This document shows, piece after piece, positions 34,971 to 43,049 of a stretch of 64,000 nt of DNA. Below the pieces are notes generated by a model. It did not search any database, had not been told where the DNA came from, and saw nothing but the letters and a program-made list of their open reading frames with translations. This stretch comes from Psychrobacillus sp048572895 (GTDB lineage: Bacteria; Bacillota; Bacilli; Bacillales_A; Planococcaceae), in NCBI RefSeq assembly GCF_048572895.1, contig NZ_CP183878.1:930001-994000 (forward strand). The letters are read 5' to 3'. The first letter of the stretch is position 1; each line of letters starts with the position of its first letter. A program made the position numbers and the translations under genes.

Positions 34971-35363
34971 ATGAAAAAAAGCGTAATTGTTTTTCTAATG
35001 GTTTTATTGTTGGGTGCATGTTCGAGCGAGAATGAAAAAGTAATATTTCCAACAGATAATTCCACTTCACTAAAGCCGATTCTGCAAAAACAAGACTCAA
35101 TTCACGGGTACAAAGGTGTGATGAACGAGGAAGATATTTTAGTGGCCATTCATATAAACCGATTTGATCGTTTTAATAAAACAAAAATTGAAAAGAAAAT
35201 TACAAAACAAATTGAAAAACAATTTCCAGAAAAACAAGTATTAGTTTCAGGCGACAAAAAAATTATGTGGGAAGTAGAAACCATCATAGAGAAGAAGCAG
35301 AAAGAGGAAGATCTTAAAAAGTCTATAAAAAAAATAAAATCATTATCAAAGGAAGAGACGTAA
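34971..35363 (+). CDS. YhcN/YlaJ-like sporulation lipoprotein
   Basis: A 130-residue lipoprotein with a signal peptide ending at lipobox LGAC (Cys17), then a single small domain with the strand-helix pattern EDILVAIHINRFDRF...KKITKQIEKQFPEKQVLVSGD seen in YhcN/YlaJ sporulation lipoproteins, and a lysine-rich tail. GGAG lies 12 bases upstream of the ATG, a rather long spacing. Its stop overlaps spoVAC by one base. YhcN-type lipoproteins linked to spoVAC-AD-AEb occur in spoVA-type operons of spore formers. It is likely in the inner spore membrane; its role is unknown. Confidence 0.72.
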   Translation: MKKSVIVFLMVLLLGACSSENEKVIFPTDNSTSLKPILQKQDSIHGYKGVMNEEDILVAIHINRFDRFNKTKIEKKITKQIEKQFPEKQVLVSGDKKIMWEVETIIEKKQKEEDLKKSIKKIKSLSKEET

Positions 35364-35818
35364 TGGACCAACAACAATTTCAAAAAATAGTAGATGAAAA
35401 AAATCCTAAGGTGCCATATTTCATGAATATATTAAAAGCATTTATCGTTGGGGGAATAATTTGTACTATTGGACAACTAATCACTTTTTTTTATATGCGG
35501 TTTTTCCCTTTTACAGAAGGAACTGCTTCTAATCCAACTGTAGCTACGTTAGTATTTATCGCGATGATTCTAACTGGAACTGGCTTATACAAAAAAATAG
35601 CGCAGATTGGAGGTGCTGGTTCGGCAGTGCCTGTTACAGGATTTGGTAACGCAGTAATATCAGCCGCTATAGAGCATAAATCGGAAGGGTATGTATTAGG
35701 CGTTGGAGGCAATATGTTCAAGCTTGCCGGATCGGTTATATTATTCGGTGTTTTATCTGCATTTGTCGTTGCTCTCATTAAAACAATATTAGTGAATTTA
35801 GGTGTGGTCTCATGGTAA
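35363..35818 (+). CDS. spoVAC: Stage V sporulation protein AC
   Basis: Integral membrane protein of the SpoVA channel that moves Ca-dipicolinate across the forespore/spore inner membrane; SpoVAC itself acts as a mechanosensitive channel in B. subtilis. The 151 residues hold four hydrophobic stretches (about 24-46, 54-73, 82-104, 118-147) and the family segments KVPYFMNILKAFIVGG and GGAGSAVPVTGFGN. Its start overlaps the lipoprotein stop, and its stop overlaps spoVAD by seven bases. Confidence 0.95.
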   Translation: MDQQQFQKIVDEKNPKVPYFMNILKAFIVGGIICTIGQLITFFYMRFFPFTEGTASNPTVATLVFIAMILTGTGLYKKIAQIGGAGSAVPVTGFGNAVISAAIEHKSEGYVLGVGGNMFKLAGSVILFGVLSAFVVALIKTILVNLGVVSW

Positions 35819-36819
35819 ATAAATTTGGAACTCTTCAGTTTACACATAAAGTCTGTATAGCTAATACGGGAATAGTCGTGGGACCAGTAGAAAAAGATAG
35901 TACTTTTGCTGATTCCTTTGATGAGGTTCTTTCATTAGAAACAGAAAAAGGCGAAACGAATGAGCAGGCAAATTCCCGTATGATTGAAAAAGCATGTCAA
36001 TGGGCTGTTAAAAAAGCACATACACAGATAGACAAAGTGGATGTTCTAATAGGAGGCGACCTTATCAATCAACTATCACCGACTAACTTTGCGGCACGAA
36101 GCTTAGCTATCCCATTTTTAGGTGTTTTTTCTGCATGTGCTAGTTCAATGGAATCCGTTATTCTCGGTAGTCTTTTAGTCGATTCGGGAAATGCACAAAC
36201 AGTACTTGCTGGAGCTTCTAGTCATCATCAAGCAGTAGAGCGACAATTTAGATATCCGCTTGAATATGGGACACAAAAACCTAAAACAGCCCAATGGACC
36301 GTGACTGGAGCAGGTTTTGCATTGTTAGAAAAAGATATAAAAAATGCTCCAGTCGTGACTCATGCCACAATCGGTAGAGTAGTGGACAGTTGTCAGACAA
36401 ATCCATTACATATGGGTGCTGCAATGGCATCAGCTGCGAGGGATACAATTGAGCGGCATTTAACGAATACGAATAGTAAAATGGCAGACTTCGATGTTAT
36501 CATGACAGGTGATTTAGGGAATATTGGAATTTCTATATTAAAGGAAATGTTTGAGGATGAAAATACTGGAGTTGTCTTACAAGATGCTGGAGCTCAGTTC
36601 TATGGAAATGATACCTTTTTCAATGCAGGTGCTAGTGGGGCGGGATGCTCGGCAACTGTTTTCTTTGGTCAAATATATGAACAGTTAAAAAAAGGCTTTT
36701 TTAAACGAGTTTTGCTAGTAGCTACAGGGGCATTACTGTCTCCTTTAACATTTCAACAAGGGGAAACAATTCCTTGTATTGCACATGCCATTGAATGCCG
36801 TATGGAAAAGAGGAGTTAA
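35812..36819 (+). CDS. spoVAD: Stage V sporulation protein AD
   Basis: Thiolase-fold protein of the SpoVA complex that binds dipicolinic acid on the membrane surface. At 335 residues it is full length. Family stretches include GNTGIVVGP-like ANTGIVVGPVE, IGGDLINQLSPTNFAAR, FSACASSMES and GAGCSATVFFGQ. ATG 35812 overlaps the end of spoVAC, suggesting tight coupling. spoVAEb follows after one base. Confidence 0.96.
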   Translation: MVNKFGTLQFTHKVCIANTGIVVGPVEKDSTFADSFDEVLSLETEKGETNEQANSRMIEKACQWAVKKAHTQIDKVDVLIGGDLINQLSPTNFAARSLAIPFLGVFSACASSMESVILGSLLVDSGNAQTVLAGASSHHQAVERQFRYPLEYGTQKPKTAQWTVTGAGFALLEKDIKNAPVVTHATIGRVVDSCQTNPLHMGAAMASAARDTIERHLTNTNSKMADFDVIMTGDLGNIGISILKEMFEDENTGVVLQDAGAQFYGNDTFFNAGASGAGCSATVFFGQIYEQLKKGFFKRVLLVATGALLSPLTFQQGETIPCIAHAIECRMEKRS

Positions 36820-36820
36820 C

Positions 36821-37186
36821 ATGATTTCATCATTAGTGACAGCATTTGTTGTCGGCGGATTAATATGTGTCATTGGTCAAATCTTCATGGATGTATTTAA
36901 ACTAACACCTGCACATACATTAAGTACATTAGTTGTATTAGGTTCCATATTAGATGGTTTCGGTCTCTATGAGCCATTGATTGACTTTGCTGGAGCAGGG
37001 GCTACTGTTCCCATTACTTCCTTTGGTAACTCTTTGACACACGGTGCATTAGCAGAGGCCGAGAAGCATGGACTAATCGGTGTTTTGACTGGAATGTTTG
37101 AAGTAACAAGCTCTGGTATAAGTGCTGCTATTTTGTTTGGCGTAATTGGTGCATTCATTTTTCAAAAACGGAAAACAACGTACTAG
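36821..37186 (+). CDS. spoVAEb: Stage V sporulation protein AE (AEb)
   Basis: Small membrane protein of the SpoVA Ca-DPA channel; it shares its fold with SpoVAC (GGLICVIGQ and GAGATVPITSFGN parallel the SpoVAC segments). The protein has 121 residues with four hydrophobic segments. ATG 36821 is used with AGAGGAG upstream; the longer frame from 36779 runs into spoVAD. It is the last of the lipoprotein-AC-AD-AEb operon. No spoVAA, AB, AEa or AF gene is adjacent, so this is the compact operon type. Confidence 0.95.
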   Translation: MISSLVTAFVVGGLICVIGQIFMDVFKLTPAHTLSTLVVLGSILDGFGLYEPLIDFAGAGATVPITSFGNSLTHGALAEAEKHGLIGVLTGMFEVTSSGISAAILFGVIGAFIFQKRKTTY

Positions 37187-37253
37187 TTGAATCGCCCTTT
37201 TTTCCATTCTCCTCTTGCATACAATAAGTTGAAGAGGAGAGGAGGGAAAGAGT

Positions 37254-37409
37254 ATGTATGGCTACTGTGGCGGAGGTTATCCAGGATATTGCGGTGGAAA
37301 CGAGTACGGAGGAAACGAGTACGGAGGTAATAGAAGTTCTACATTTGTACTGATCGTAGTATTATTTATATTATTAATCATTGTTGGTAGAAGCTTTCTC
37401 CCTTATTAA
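37254..37409 (+). CDS. YjcZ-family tiny sporulation membrane protein
   Basis: A 51-residue protein: a Gly/Tyr/Cys-rich N-terminus with a duplicated NEYGG motif, then a single hydrophobic helix (TFVLIVVLFILLIIVG) and a short tail. This composition is that of the YjcZ/SscA-like tiny transmembrane sporulation proteins of Bacillales. GGAGAGGAGGG precedes the ATG. It lies between spoVAEb and spoVIF. CATACAATAAGT at about 37218 resembles a mother-cell (SigE/SigK) -10 box. Two adjacent NEYGG copies at DNA level suggest recent duplication. Confidence 0.85.
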   Translation: MYGYCGGGYPGYCGGNEYGGNEYGGNRSSTFVLIVVLFILLIIVGRSFLPY

Positions 37410-37439
37410 TAAATATTAAAAATGTGAGGGGGAAAAGTT

Positions 37440-37685
37440 ATGCAAAATTCATTTTTTAAATCAATTGAAAATAAAACAGGTGTATCAATGGATGAACTAT
37501 TTACGCTTGCCAATGCCATCTCATATGCTGATTTTACGGATGAAAAACAGGTTCGTAAAATTGTACGTAAAGTTGGCAAGTTAGCAAATAAGCCTGTTTC
37601 TCAACAATTAGAAGATGAACTGACTCGTTCTATTTTACAGAGCGGTAGTTCATTAAGTATGGCAGATATTCAAAAATTATTGTAA
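37440..37685 (+). CDS. spoVIF: Stage VI sporulation protein F
   Basis: An 81-residue protein matching SpoVIF (YjcC), needed for proper coat assembly and stabilisation of mother-cell regulation late in sporulation. Recognisable parts are the N-terminal KSIENKTGVSMDELF and the central DEKQVRKIVRKVGKLANKPV helix pair. Length is near the family norm (about 87). GAGGGGG precedes the ATG. In B. subtilis it sits beside the cot cluster, as here. Confidence 0.92.
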   Translation: MQNSFFKSIENKTGVSMDELFTLANAISYADFTDEKQVRKIVRKVGKLANKPVSQQLEDELTRSILQSGSSLSMADIQKLL

Positions 37686-37777
37686 TTCATTAAAATCATT
37701 ATAATTTTAATAAAAAGGTTTATGAATTAATAGGATGGGGTAAAGCATAATAGAATAATAACGTGGGGGTGGAGAAA

Positions 37778-38077
37778 ATGGGATATATTCTTCCAATGCA
37801 ACCGATTCAATCGCAAGTTTATGCTAATCGAATGATTGGGAATGATCATAATTTTGCTTATATTGATAATATCCAACATGTGAAATTTAAATCTGGTTTT
37901 GATGATCACTTAGAAGAGCAAGAACAACTTCTTGAAGAAGAAGAGCAGTTATTGGAACTAGAAAGACCATCAATCCAACCTTTATTTAAAGGCTTTATTC
38001 ATCCAAATCCAGTAAACTTATCTCCAAAAATTGCGGAAATAAGTGGCAAAGGAAACAGTGTTAATTTGTACGTATAG
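37778..38077 (+). CDS. Small protein of unknown function in the sporulation cluster
   Basis: 99 residues beginning MGYILPMQPIQSQVYANRM. A central Glu/Leu-rich stretch (HLEEQEQLLEEEEQLLELE, about 49-67) is likely a short coiled coil, and a Pro/Ser/Asn-rich C-terminus follows. No family is recognised with confidence. ATG 37778 follows GGGGGTGGAG; the GTG at 37763 lies within that purine run. Position between spoVIF and the CotB-like genes suggests a spore role, which is only inference. A terminator follows. Confidence 0.75.
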   Translation: MGYILPMQPIQSQVYANRMIGNDHNFAYIDNIQHVKFKSGFDDHLEEQEQLLEEEEQLLELERPSIQPLFKGFIHPNPVNLSPKIAEISGKGNSVNLYV

Positions 38078-38090
38078 TTTCTGCAGTTTT

Positions 38091-38132
38091 AAAAATCGCT
38101 TATCGGATTTCAAACCGGTAAGCGATTTTTTC
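38091..38132 (+). terminator. Terminator after the 99-aa gene
   Basis: AAATCGCTTATCGG pairs with CCGGTAAGCGATTT (one bulge), followed by T6. Confidence 0.88.
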
Positions 38133-38265
38133 ATTATGTAATTCTGTTTTAGAAAATAATTTTTTTAGTGCTTGAACTATTATGAATACATGGGCGTTTG
38201 ACCACTACTCGGCCAACCTAGGAAACATATAGATATTAAGATACTAAAAAGGGAGGTTAGAAAGA

Positions 38266-38745
38266 ATGAATAAAAAGATGATACTTTCACTAGTAGATAA
38301 AGTGGTTAAAGTAGATAGAGGTGGCCCTGAATCGCGCGTTGGTATGCTTTTAGCAGCAAAAGATGATCACTTTACATTGCTCACAGAAGACGATGGCATT
38401 ATTTATTATAATACACAGCATATTAAGAGCATCACGTATAATTCAAAAAACCAGGTGGATTTCAATCTTGAAGTACCTGAAGATTTTGAGTATATACAAG
38501 TGGATGACTTTAGAAGTGTTTTAGAGAAATTATCACTACATTGGGTAAAAATCAATCGCGGTGGACCAGAAACGCTGGAAGGTGTAATGGATGTTGTTAC
38601 AGATGATTTTGTAACAATTGTAGCGAACGAAGAAATTATTCGTGTTGCTTTGTTCCATATTCGTAATATTAGCTATGGTGTAAAGGTTCAAAAAACAAAA
38701 GAAGATAAAGATAATAATGAAAATGAAAATAAAGATAAAAAATAA
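38266..38745 (+). CDS. CotB-like spore coat protein (short)
   Basis: A 159-residue protein built of two copies of the CotB N-terminal unit: VDRGGPESRVGMLL...IIYYNTQHIKSI (about 14-55) and INRGGPETLEGVMD...IIRVALFHIRNI (about 90-135). RGGPE and HIKSI motifs are those of B. subtilis outer coat protein CotB. It ends in a short Lys/Asn/Asp-rich tail instead of CotB's long Ser/Lys-rich C-terminus. GGGAGG precedes the ATG. It is first of three related genes and likely expressed in the mother cell. Confidence 0.88.
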   Translation: MNKKMILSLVDKVVKVDRGGPESRVGMLLAAKDDHFTLLTEDDGIIYYNTQHIKSITYNSKNQVDFNLEVPEDFEYIQVDDFRSVLEKLSLHWVKINRGGPETLEGVMDVVTDDFVTIVANEEIIRVALFHIRNISYGVKVQKTKEDKDNNENENKDKK

Positions 38746-38802
38746 AAAATCACAAAAATAAAAAGATGAATGTAAAGATTGTTAGTTAATATTAGATGAT
38801 CA

Positions 38803-38834
38803 ATTCGTCGCTTTGATGGATAGGAGCGACGAAT
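38803..38834. other. Perfect hairpin between CotB-like genes
   Basis: ATTCGTCGCT / AGCGACGAAT, ten perfect base pairs with a 12-nt loop and no T-tract, ending just before the Shine-Dalgarno of the next gene. It could be a processing, stability or translation-control element. Confidence 0.6.
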
Positions 38835-38859
38835 ATTCTATGAAGGAGGCGCCCTTAAA

Positions 38860-40743
38860 TTGCAAGTTAAAAACTTTGAAAATGTATTAAGCGCCAATAA
38901 AAACAGGGGAATAGGGTTGCATTTAAATAATAATCAATTTGTAGATGGAATCTTATTAGATGTAAAAAAAGATCATGTTGTTTTAAAGGTGAACCAAAAC
39001 GTAGTATATTTCGCAATCCACCAGATTCAAGCACTGTCGAAGAGTGCTAAGTATTATCATGCAACAATTGAAACGAGCCCTTATCTTAATAGAAGTGATT
39101 TAACCGATGTGTTAATTGCTTTAAGATACCACTGGATCACCGTGAATGATTTTGGAAACCACATCTTAAGCGGTGTATTAAATAGCATATTTGAGGATCA
39201 CATTATTCTTATAAATAATAAAGAACTACTCTATATACCAACATTAAATATCACTAATATCTCTAGTGATATATCGAAAAATGATCTCACCTTTTTAAAT
39301 AAGAGGGAACAAATTAATATTCAAAATTTATATAAAACAAATATAAGCAAAGGACTTATGGAAGTTAAAAAGAGTTATCCAATTAACGATCAAGAAAGTA
39401 CTATTCCAGATATCAGTATTCTAGTAAATAATGAATTCAAAGAATCAGCAATCATTGAAAAAGTAGTAGAGAGTATTTCGATAAGCAGTGAAGAAGAAAT
39501 AGTTCCAAAGGCAGATAACCTAGTGAATGATGAATTTAAAGAATCAGCAAACATTGAAAAAGTAGTAGAGAGTATTTCGATAAGCATTGAAGAAGAAGTA
39601 ATTCCAAACACAGTTAGGCAAATGAATGATGAATTCGAAGAAGCAATATACATTGAAAAAGTAAAAAATATTTCGATAAGCATTGAGGAAGAAGTTATTT
39701 CAAACACGGTTAACCTAGTAGATGATGGATTCAAAGAATCAGCATTCATTGAAAAATTAGAAGAAAGCATTACGGTAAGCAGTGAGGAAGAGGTTACTCC
39801 AAATGCGGAGAACCTAGTGAATGACGAATTCGAAGTAGTAGCATTTATTGAAGAAGTAGAAGCAAGCATTTCGCAAAGCGGTGAGGAAGAAGTAATTCCA
39901 AACGCGGAGAACCTAGTGGATGCTGAATTGGAAGTACCAACAGATAATGAGAAATCAGAAAATAATGGAACAACTATTATAGAAGAGCAATTAGATAAAG
40001 TAATAAAGATGGGATATGTTGATCCAGCTACTGAGGATTTAGTAGAACTAGGTTTAAATCAAGTAGGGACCCAAGAATTTGAAGAAAATGATGAAGCCAA
40101 TACGGTTAAATCGAATCTTAAAGAAACGTATAAAAGAAATAGTTTAATTGAAGACGAACCAGAGATCTATTCATTAAAACGTTCAAAGCAAAAGAGTGCA
40201 CCTTTAACCGCATGGAGTGCCATGAATACCGATCAATCTACTATTGCTATTCAGAAGAAAACAAAATCCCAAAGTGAAGTTCCTGTGGAAAGTATAACGG
40301 TAAAACAAAACTTGGATCTGAACAACTCAAAGCATGTTGTTAATCATACTAACGAGAAACGGAAAAGTGAAGAAGAAATTGTAGTATTAGATGAAAAACC
40401 TAAGCCTGCTGAAAAAAAAAACCAGTCAACTGTTGTAAATGCAATTAGCGAAAAAGAGAGAAATAAGATGTTAGAGAATCAGTATTATGCGTTGATGAAT
40501 TATGCGACTAAACAAATTACTAATTCGATTAAATCCGAACAAGAAGGTGGCAAGTCATATTTTCATCCAAGTTATAACTTAGAATTTTATAATCTAGATG
40601 AAAATAGGGCTGGTGTCAAAAGTTTTGGAACTAGTGAAACAAATTCCAGTTCTCCAAGAGAAGAAAAAAATGCATTGGAAAAGCAATTTATTTCTTTAAT
40701 GAGACATGCCACAAAAATGTATCGTAAATTAAGAGAGTATTAA
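38860..40743 (+). CDS. Large CotB-like coat protein with acidic tandem repeats
   Basis: A 627-residue protein. Residues 1-145 form two divergent CotB-like units (GIGLHLNNNQFVDGILLDV...YFAIHQIQAL; WITVNDFGNHILSGVLN...LLYIPTLNITNI) that have lost the RGGPE signature. Residues about 188-367 contain six acidic repeats of 32-33 residues (consensus LVNDEFKES-IEKVVESISIS-EEEVIPNA). The Lys/Ser/Glu-rich C-terminal part has two similar motifs, LENQYYALMNYATK (from 538) and LEKQFISLMRHATK (from 606). It starts at TTG 38860 behind GAAGGAGG. No close relative is recalled; a coat or crust scaffold role is inferred. Confidence 0.75.
   Translation: MQVKNFENVLSANKNRGIGLHLNNNQFVDGILLDVKKDHVVLKVNQNVVYFAIHQIQALSKSAKYYHATIETSPYLNRSDLTDVLIALRYHWITVNDFGNHILSGVLNSIFEDHIILINNKELLYIPTLNITNISSDISKNDLTFLNKREQINIQNLYKTNISKGLMEVKKSYPINDQESTIPDISILVNNEFKESAIIEKVVESISISSEEEIVPKADNLVNDEFKESANIEKVVESISISIEEEVIPNTVRQMNDEFEEAIYIEKVKNISISIEEEVISNTVNLVDDGFKESAFIEKLEESITVSSEEEVTPNAENLVNDEFEVVAFIEEVEASISQSGEEEVIPNAENLVDAELEVPTDNEKSENNGTTIIEEQLDKVIKMGYVDPATEDLVELGLNQVGTQEFEENDEANTVKSNLKETYKRNSLIEDEPEIYSLKRSKQKSAPLTAWSAMNTDQSTIAIQKKTKSQSEVPVESITVKQNLDLNNSKHVVNHTNEKRKSEEEIVVLDEKPKPAEKKNQSTVVNAISEKERNKMLENQYYALMNYATKQITNSIKSEQEGGKSYFHPSYNLEFYNLDENRAGVKSFGTSETNSSSPREEKNALEKQFISLMRHATKMYRKLREY
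39421..39960 (+). repeat. Coding 99-bp tandem repeat, six units
   Basis: Units begin at 39421, 39520, 39619, 39715, 39814 and 39913. All are 99 bp except the third, which is 96 bp after losing one codon. Each encodes the acidic 33-residue repeat of the CotB-like protein, so copy number may vary between strains. Confidence 0.85.
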
Positions 40744-40771
40744 TTAAAAGAAAGTAAAAGGAGATGTGACC

Positions 40772-41449
40772 TTGAATAAAATTATTCAAAGTCTAATCAA
40801 GGAAATTATACAAATAGAGGTTTCTGGAAAGAGATTAATAAAAGGTACAGTAATCGATCTAGGAACCGACATAATTGTACTTTTTAATGGAGCAGATTAT
40901 GTGTACATCCCTTTCTATCATATTCAAAATATAAGTGTTATTCAGAAGGATGAATTCGATATAATAGATGATCCTACCGAGTTACCTGGCATTAATAACG
41001 GTGAAAACAAAGGGGATTTATCATTAGAAGATACTCTCAGTCTAGCAAAAGGAAAGAATGTTGAAATTTATATAATTAATGATCAGTTACTGCATGGTTG
41101 TATTACGCAGATCAAGGATGACTATTTTGAATTTTATTCGCCCATTTATAAAACCATGTATATTTCTATTAATCATTTGAAATGGTTAATACCTTTTTCT
41201 TCAAATGAAAGTCTTTATGAGCCGGTTGTGAATAACTCCATGAAGACTAATCAGGAAATACTACCTAGCACATTCGAAGTTCAAGTAGCAAAATTCAAAG
41301 ATAAAATAGTCGTCTTGAATATTGGAGGAAATAGAAGTCATATTGGCAAAATAAAAAATGTGGAAGTACAAATCGTAGAACTGGAAAGAGCAAGAAAAGC
41401 TCCGATTTATCTAAATATTGATCATATAAAAACGTTGCACGAAGTGTAA
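40772..41449 (+). CDS. CotB-like coat protein, third paralogue
   Basis: A 225-residue protein with three repeats of the small beta unit seen in its two upstream neighbours: KRLIKGTVIDLGTDIIVLFNGADYVYIPFYHIQNI, NDQLLHGCITQIKDDYFEFYS...YISINHLKWL and a C-terminal GNRSHIGKIKNVEV...IYLNIDHIKTL. Each ends in the H-I-K/Q-x-hydrophobic motif of CotB-type units. I start at TTG 40772, nine bases after AAAGGAG; GTG 40766 is too close to it. It is 28 nt after the large gene, so probably in one operon. Spore coat function is inferred. Confidence 0.72.
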   Translation: MNKIIQSLIKEIIQIEVSGKRLIKGTVIDLGTDIIVLFNGADYVYIPFYHIQNISVIQKDEFDIIDDPTELPGINNGENKGDLSLEDTLSLAKGKNVEIYIINDQLLHGCITQIKDDYFEFYSPIYKTMYISINHLKWLIPFSSNESLYEPVVNNSMKTNQEILPSTFEVQVAKFKDKIVVLNIGGNRSHIGKIKNVEVQIVELERARKAPIYLNIDHIKTLHEV

Positions 41450-41513
41450 GTAATGAGTTTTAACTATTGGCATAATTTAATATTTAGAATTGAAATTATA
41501 TATACAAAAAATT

Positions 41514-41539
41514 AGAAGCATGAAATATTTCATGCTTCT
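41514..41539. other. 26-bp perfect palindrome downstream of the coat genes
   Basis: AGAAGCATGAAAT / ATTTCATGCTTCT, perfectly self-complementary, 64 nt after the coat gene stop. It has no T-tract. It may act as a transcript 3' stabiliser or a protein-binding site. Confidence 0.6.
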
Positions 41540-41601
41540 TGAAAATGTAAATACATAAATGATTTGCTTATCTCCTGTTAAAGTAATTAATATTGAATGA
41601 T

Positions 41602-41694
41602 ATGGACATACACCTCGATTTTTATGAGGGTAGGAGAATATACATACAAGGAGACGAAAAATATAAAAAAGGAGAGGAAATGGTATATGTATGA
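41602..41694 (+). CDS. Possible 30-codon upstream cistron of the ArsB-like gene
   Basis: An open frame ATG 41602 to TGA 41692-41694 encodes a charged 30-residue peptide whose stop overlaps the permease ATG as ATGA. A shorter start inside it (ATG 41680, four codons) is directly preceded by AAGGAGAGG, which is otherwise 13 nt away from the permease ATG. Translation of this cistron could therefore reposition ribosomes for the permease. The ATG at 41602 has no clear Shine-Dalgarno, so this is tentative. Confidence 0.3.
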   Translation: MDIHLDFYEGRRIYIQGDEKYKKGEEMVYV

Positions 41695-43049
41695 GTTTTC
41701 AGATTGGAGTCGCCAGTTTGGTGTTCCTATGTACAATGATTGTCATTTTTTGGAGACCTAGAGGACTGAATGAGGCTTGGCCAGCGTCCATTGGAGCAGC
41801 GATTATTTTACTAGCTGGGATTGTATCAAGAGCAGACATTGTGGATATCATTAGTAAAATTGGTGGGGCATCTATCACCATTATGGCAACGATTGTAATG
41901 GCTGTAATATTAGAAAGTTTCGGTTTCTTCAACTGGGCAGCTGCAAGACTTGCAAATTTTGCGAAAGGATCTGGTCACCGACTTTATTGGTATATCCAGT
42001 TACTATGTTTTTTAATGACACTATTATTTAATAACGACGGGAGTATTTTAATAACAACCCCTATATTAATCCTGCTTCTTAAGAACCTACGATTAAAACC
42101 ACATCAACAAATTCCTTATCTATTAAGTGGCGCGCTTATTGCAACGGCTTCAAGTGCTCCAATTGGAGTAAGTAATATTGTTAACTTAATCGCATTAAAA
42201 ATCGTCCATATGTCCCTTTGGATGCATACTGCAATGATGTTTGTCCCCGCTACATTAGGACTATTGTTTATGTCATACTTGATGTACATCGTAGTTAAGA
42301 AAAAACTACCAATAACATTGCCGGATTCAGCAATTGATATAGAAGAATCCTTTTTTACAAAAAAATTTCATCCTTTAAAAACGAAAATTTCTATAGAATC
42401 TAAACAAAAACGAACTAAATTTATGTTAAAGGTATTGTTGTTTGTCTTCGTCATGCGTTGTCTACTTTTCGTTGCATCCTATATAAATGTACCAATTGAA
42501 ATGGTCGCAGTTTTAGGGTCAGTGGTCCTTCTTATATGGAGATGGTATCATTTACGCACTAACCCAGTGGATATCCTGAAAAAGACACCTTGGCACATTT
42601 TAATTTTTGCCTTCTCGATGTATGTAATAATATATGGCTTGAATAATGTGGGACTTACAGCTTTGCTGGTACAATGGTTTGAACCAATTGTAAATCAAGG
42701 TTTATTGCAAGCAAGTTTTATTATGGGAGGATTGGTATCAGTACTTTCTAATATCTTTAATAACCATCCAGCATTGATGATTGGAACAATCACTTTAACA
42801 GAAATGGGGTTAGATCCAGTCACATTGAAAACCATTTATCTGGCTAATATTATTGGTAGTGATATGGGTTCATTACTGTTACCTATTGGTACACTTGCTT
42901 CCCTGATTTGGATGCATATTCTAAGGAAAAGTAAGATAAAAATCACATGGAAAGATTATTTAAGTGTTACGTTGATTGTCATACCAATAACAACTATTGT
43001 AACGCTGACATTGTTATACTTTTGGGTTCAAATAATTTTTGCAAATTAA
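41691..43049 (+). CDS. ArsB/NhaD-type anion permease (YdfA-like)
   Basis: A 452-residue polytopic membrane protein of the ion transporter superfamily, with about 11 hydrophobic segments. Hallmarks are FNNDGSILITTPILI after the fourth helix, SGALIATASSAPIGVSNIVN, and the symmetric second-half motif SVLSNIFNNHPALMIGTI, which fit ArsB and related Na+/H+ or anion carriers. No arsenate reductase or ArsR gene is adjacent, so arsenite export is unproven. The Shine-Dalgarno GGAGAGG is unusually far (13 nt) from the ATG. Confidence 0.8.
   Translation: MSFQIGVASLVFLCTMIVIFWRPRGLNEAWPASIGAAIILLAGIVSRADIVDIISKIGGASITIMATIVMAVILESFGFFNWAAARLANFAKGSGHRLYWYIQLLCFLMTLLFNNDGSILITTPILILLLKNLRLKPHQQIPYLLSGALIATASSAPIGVSNIVNLIALKIVHMSLWMHTAMMFVPATLGLLFMSYLMYIVVKKKLPITLPDSAIDIEESFFTKKFHPLKTKISIESKQKRTKFMLKVLLFVFVMRCLLFVASYINVPIEMVAVLGSVVLLIWRWYHLRTNPVDILKKTPWHILIFAFSMYVIIYGLNNVGLTALLVQWFEPIVNQGLLQASFIMGGLVSVLSNIFNNHPALMIGTITLTEMGLDPVTLKTIYLANIIGSDMGSLLLPIGTLASLIWMHILRKSKIKITWKDYLSVTLIVIPITTIVTLTLLYFWVQIIFAN

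Noticed and set aside
39390..39869. 159-residue minus-strand frame under the coat repeat gene
   Set aside because: Antisense shadow produced by the 99-bp coding repeats; no start signal.
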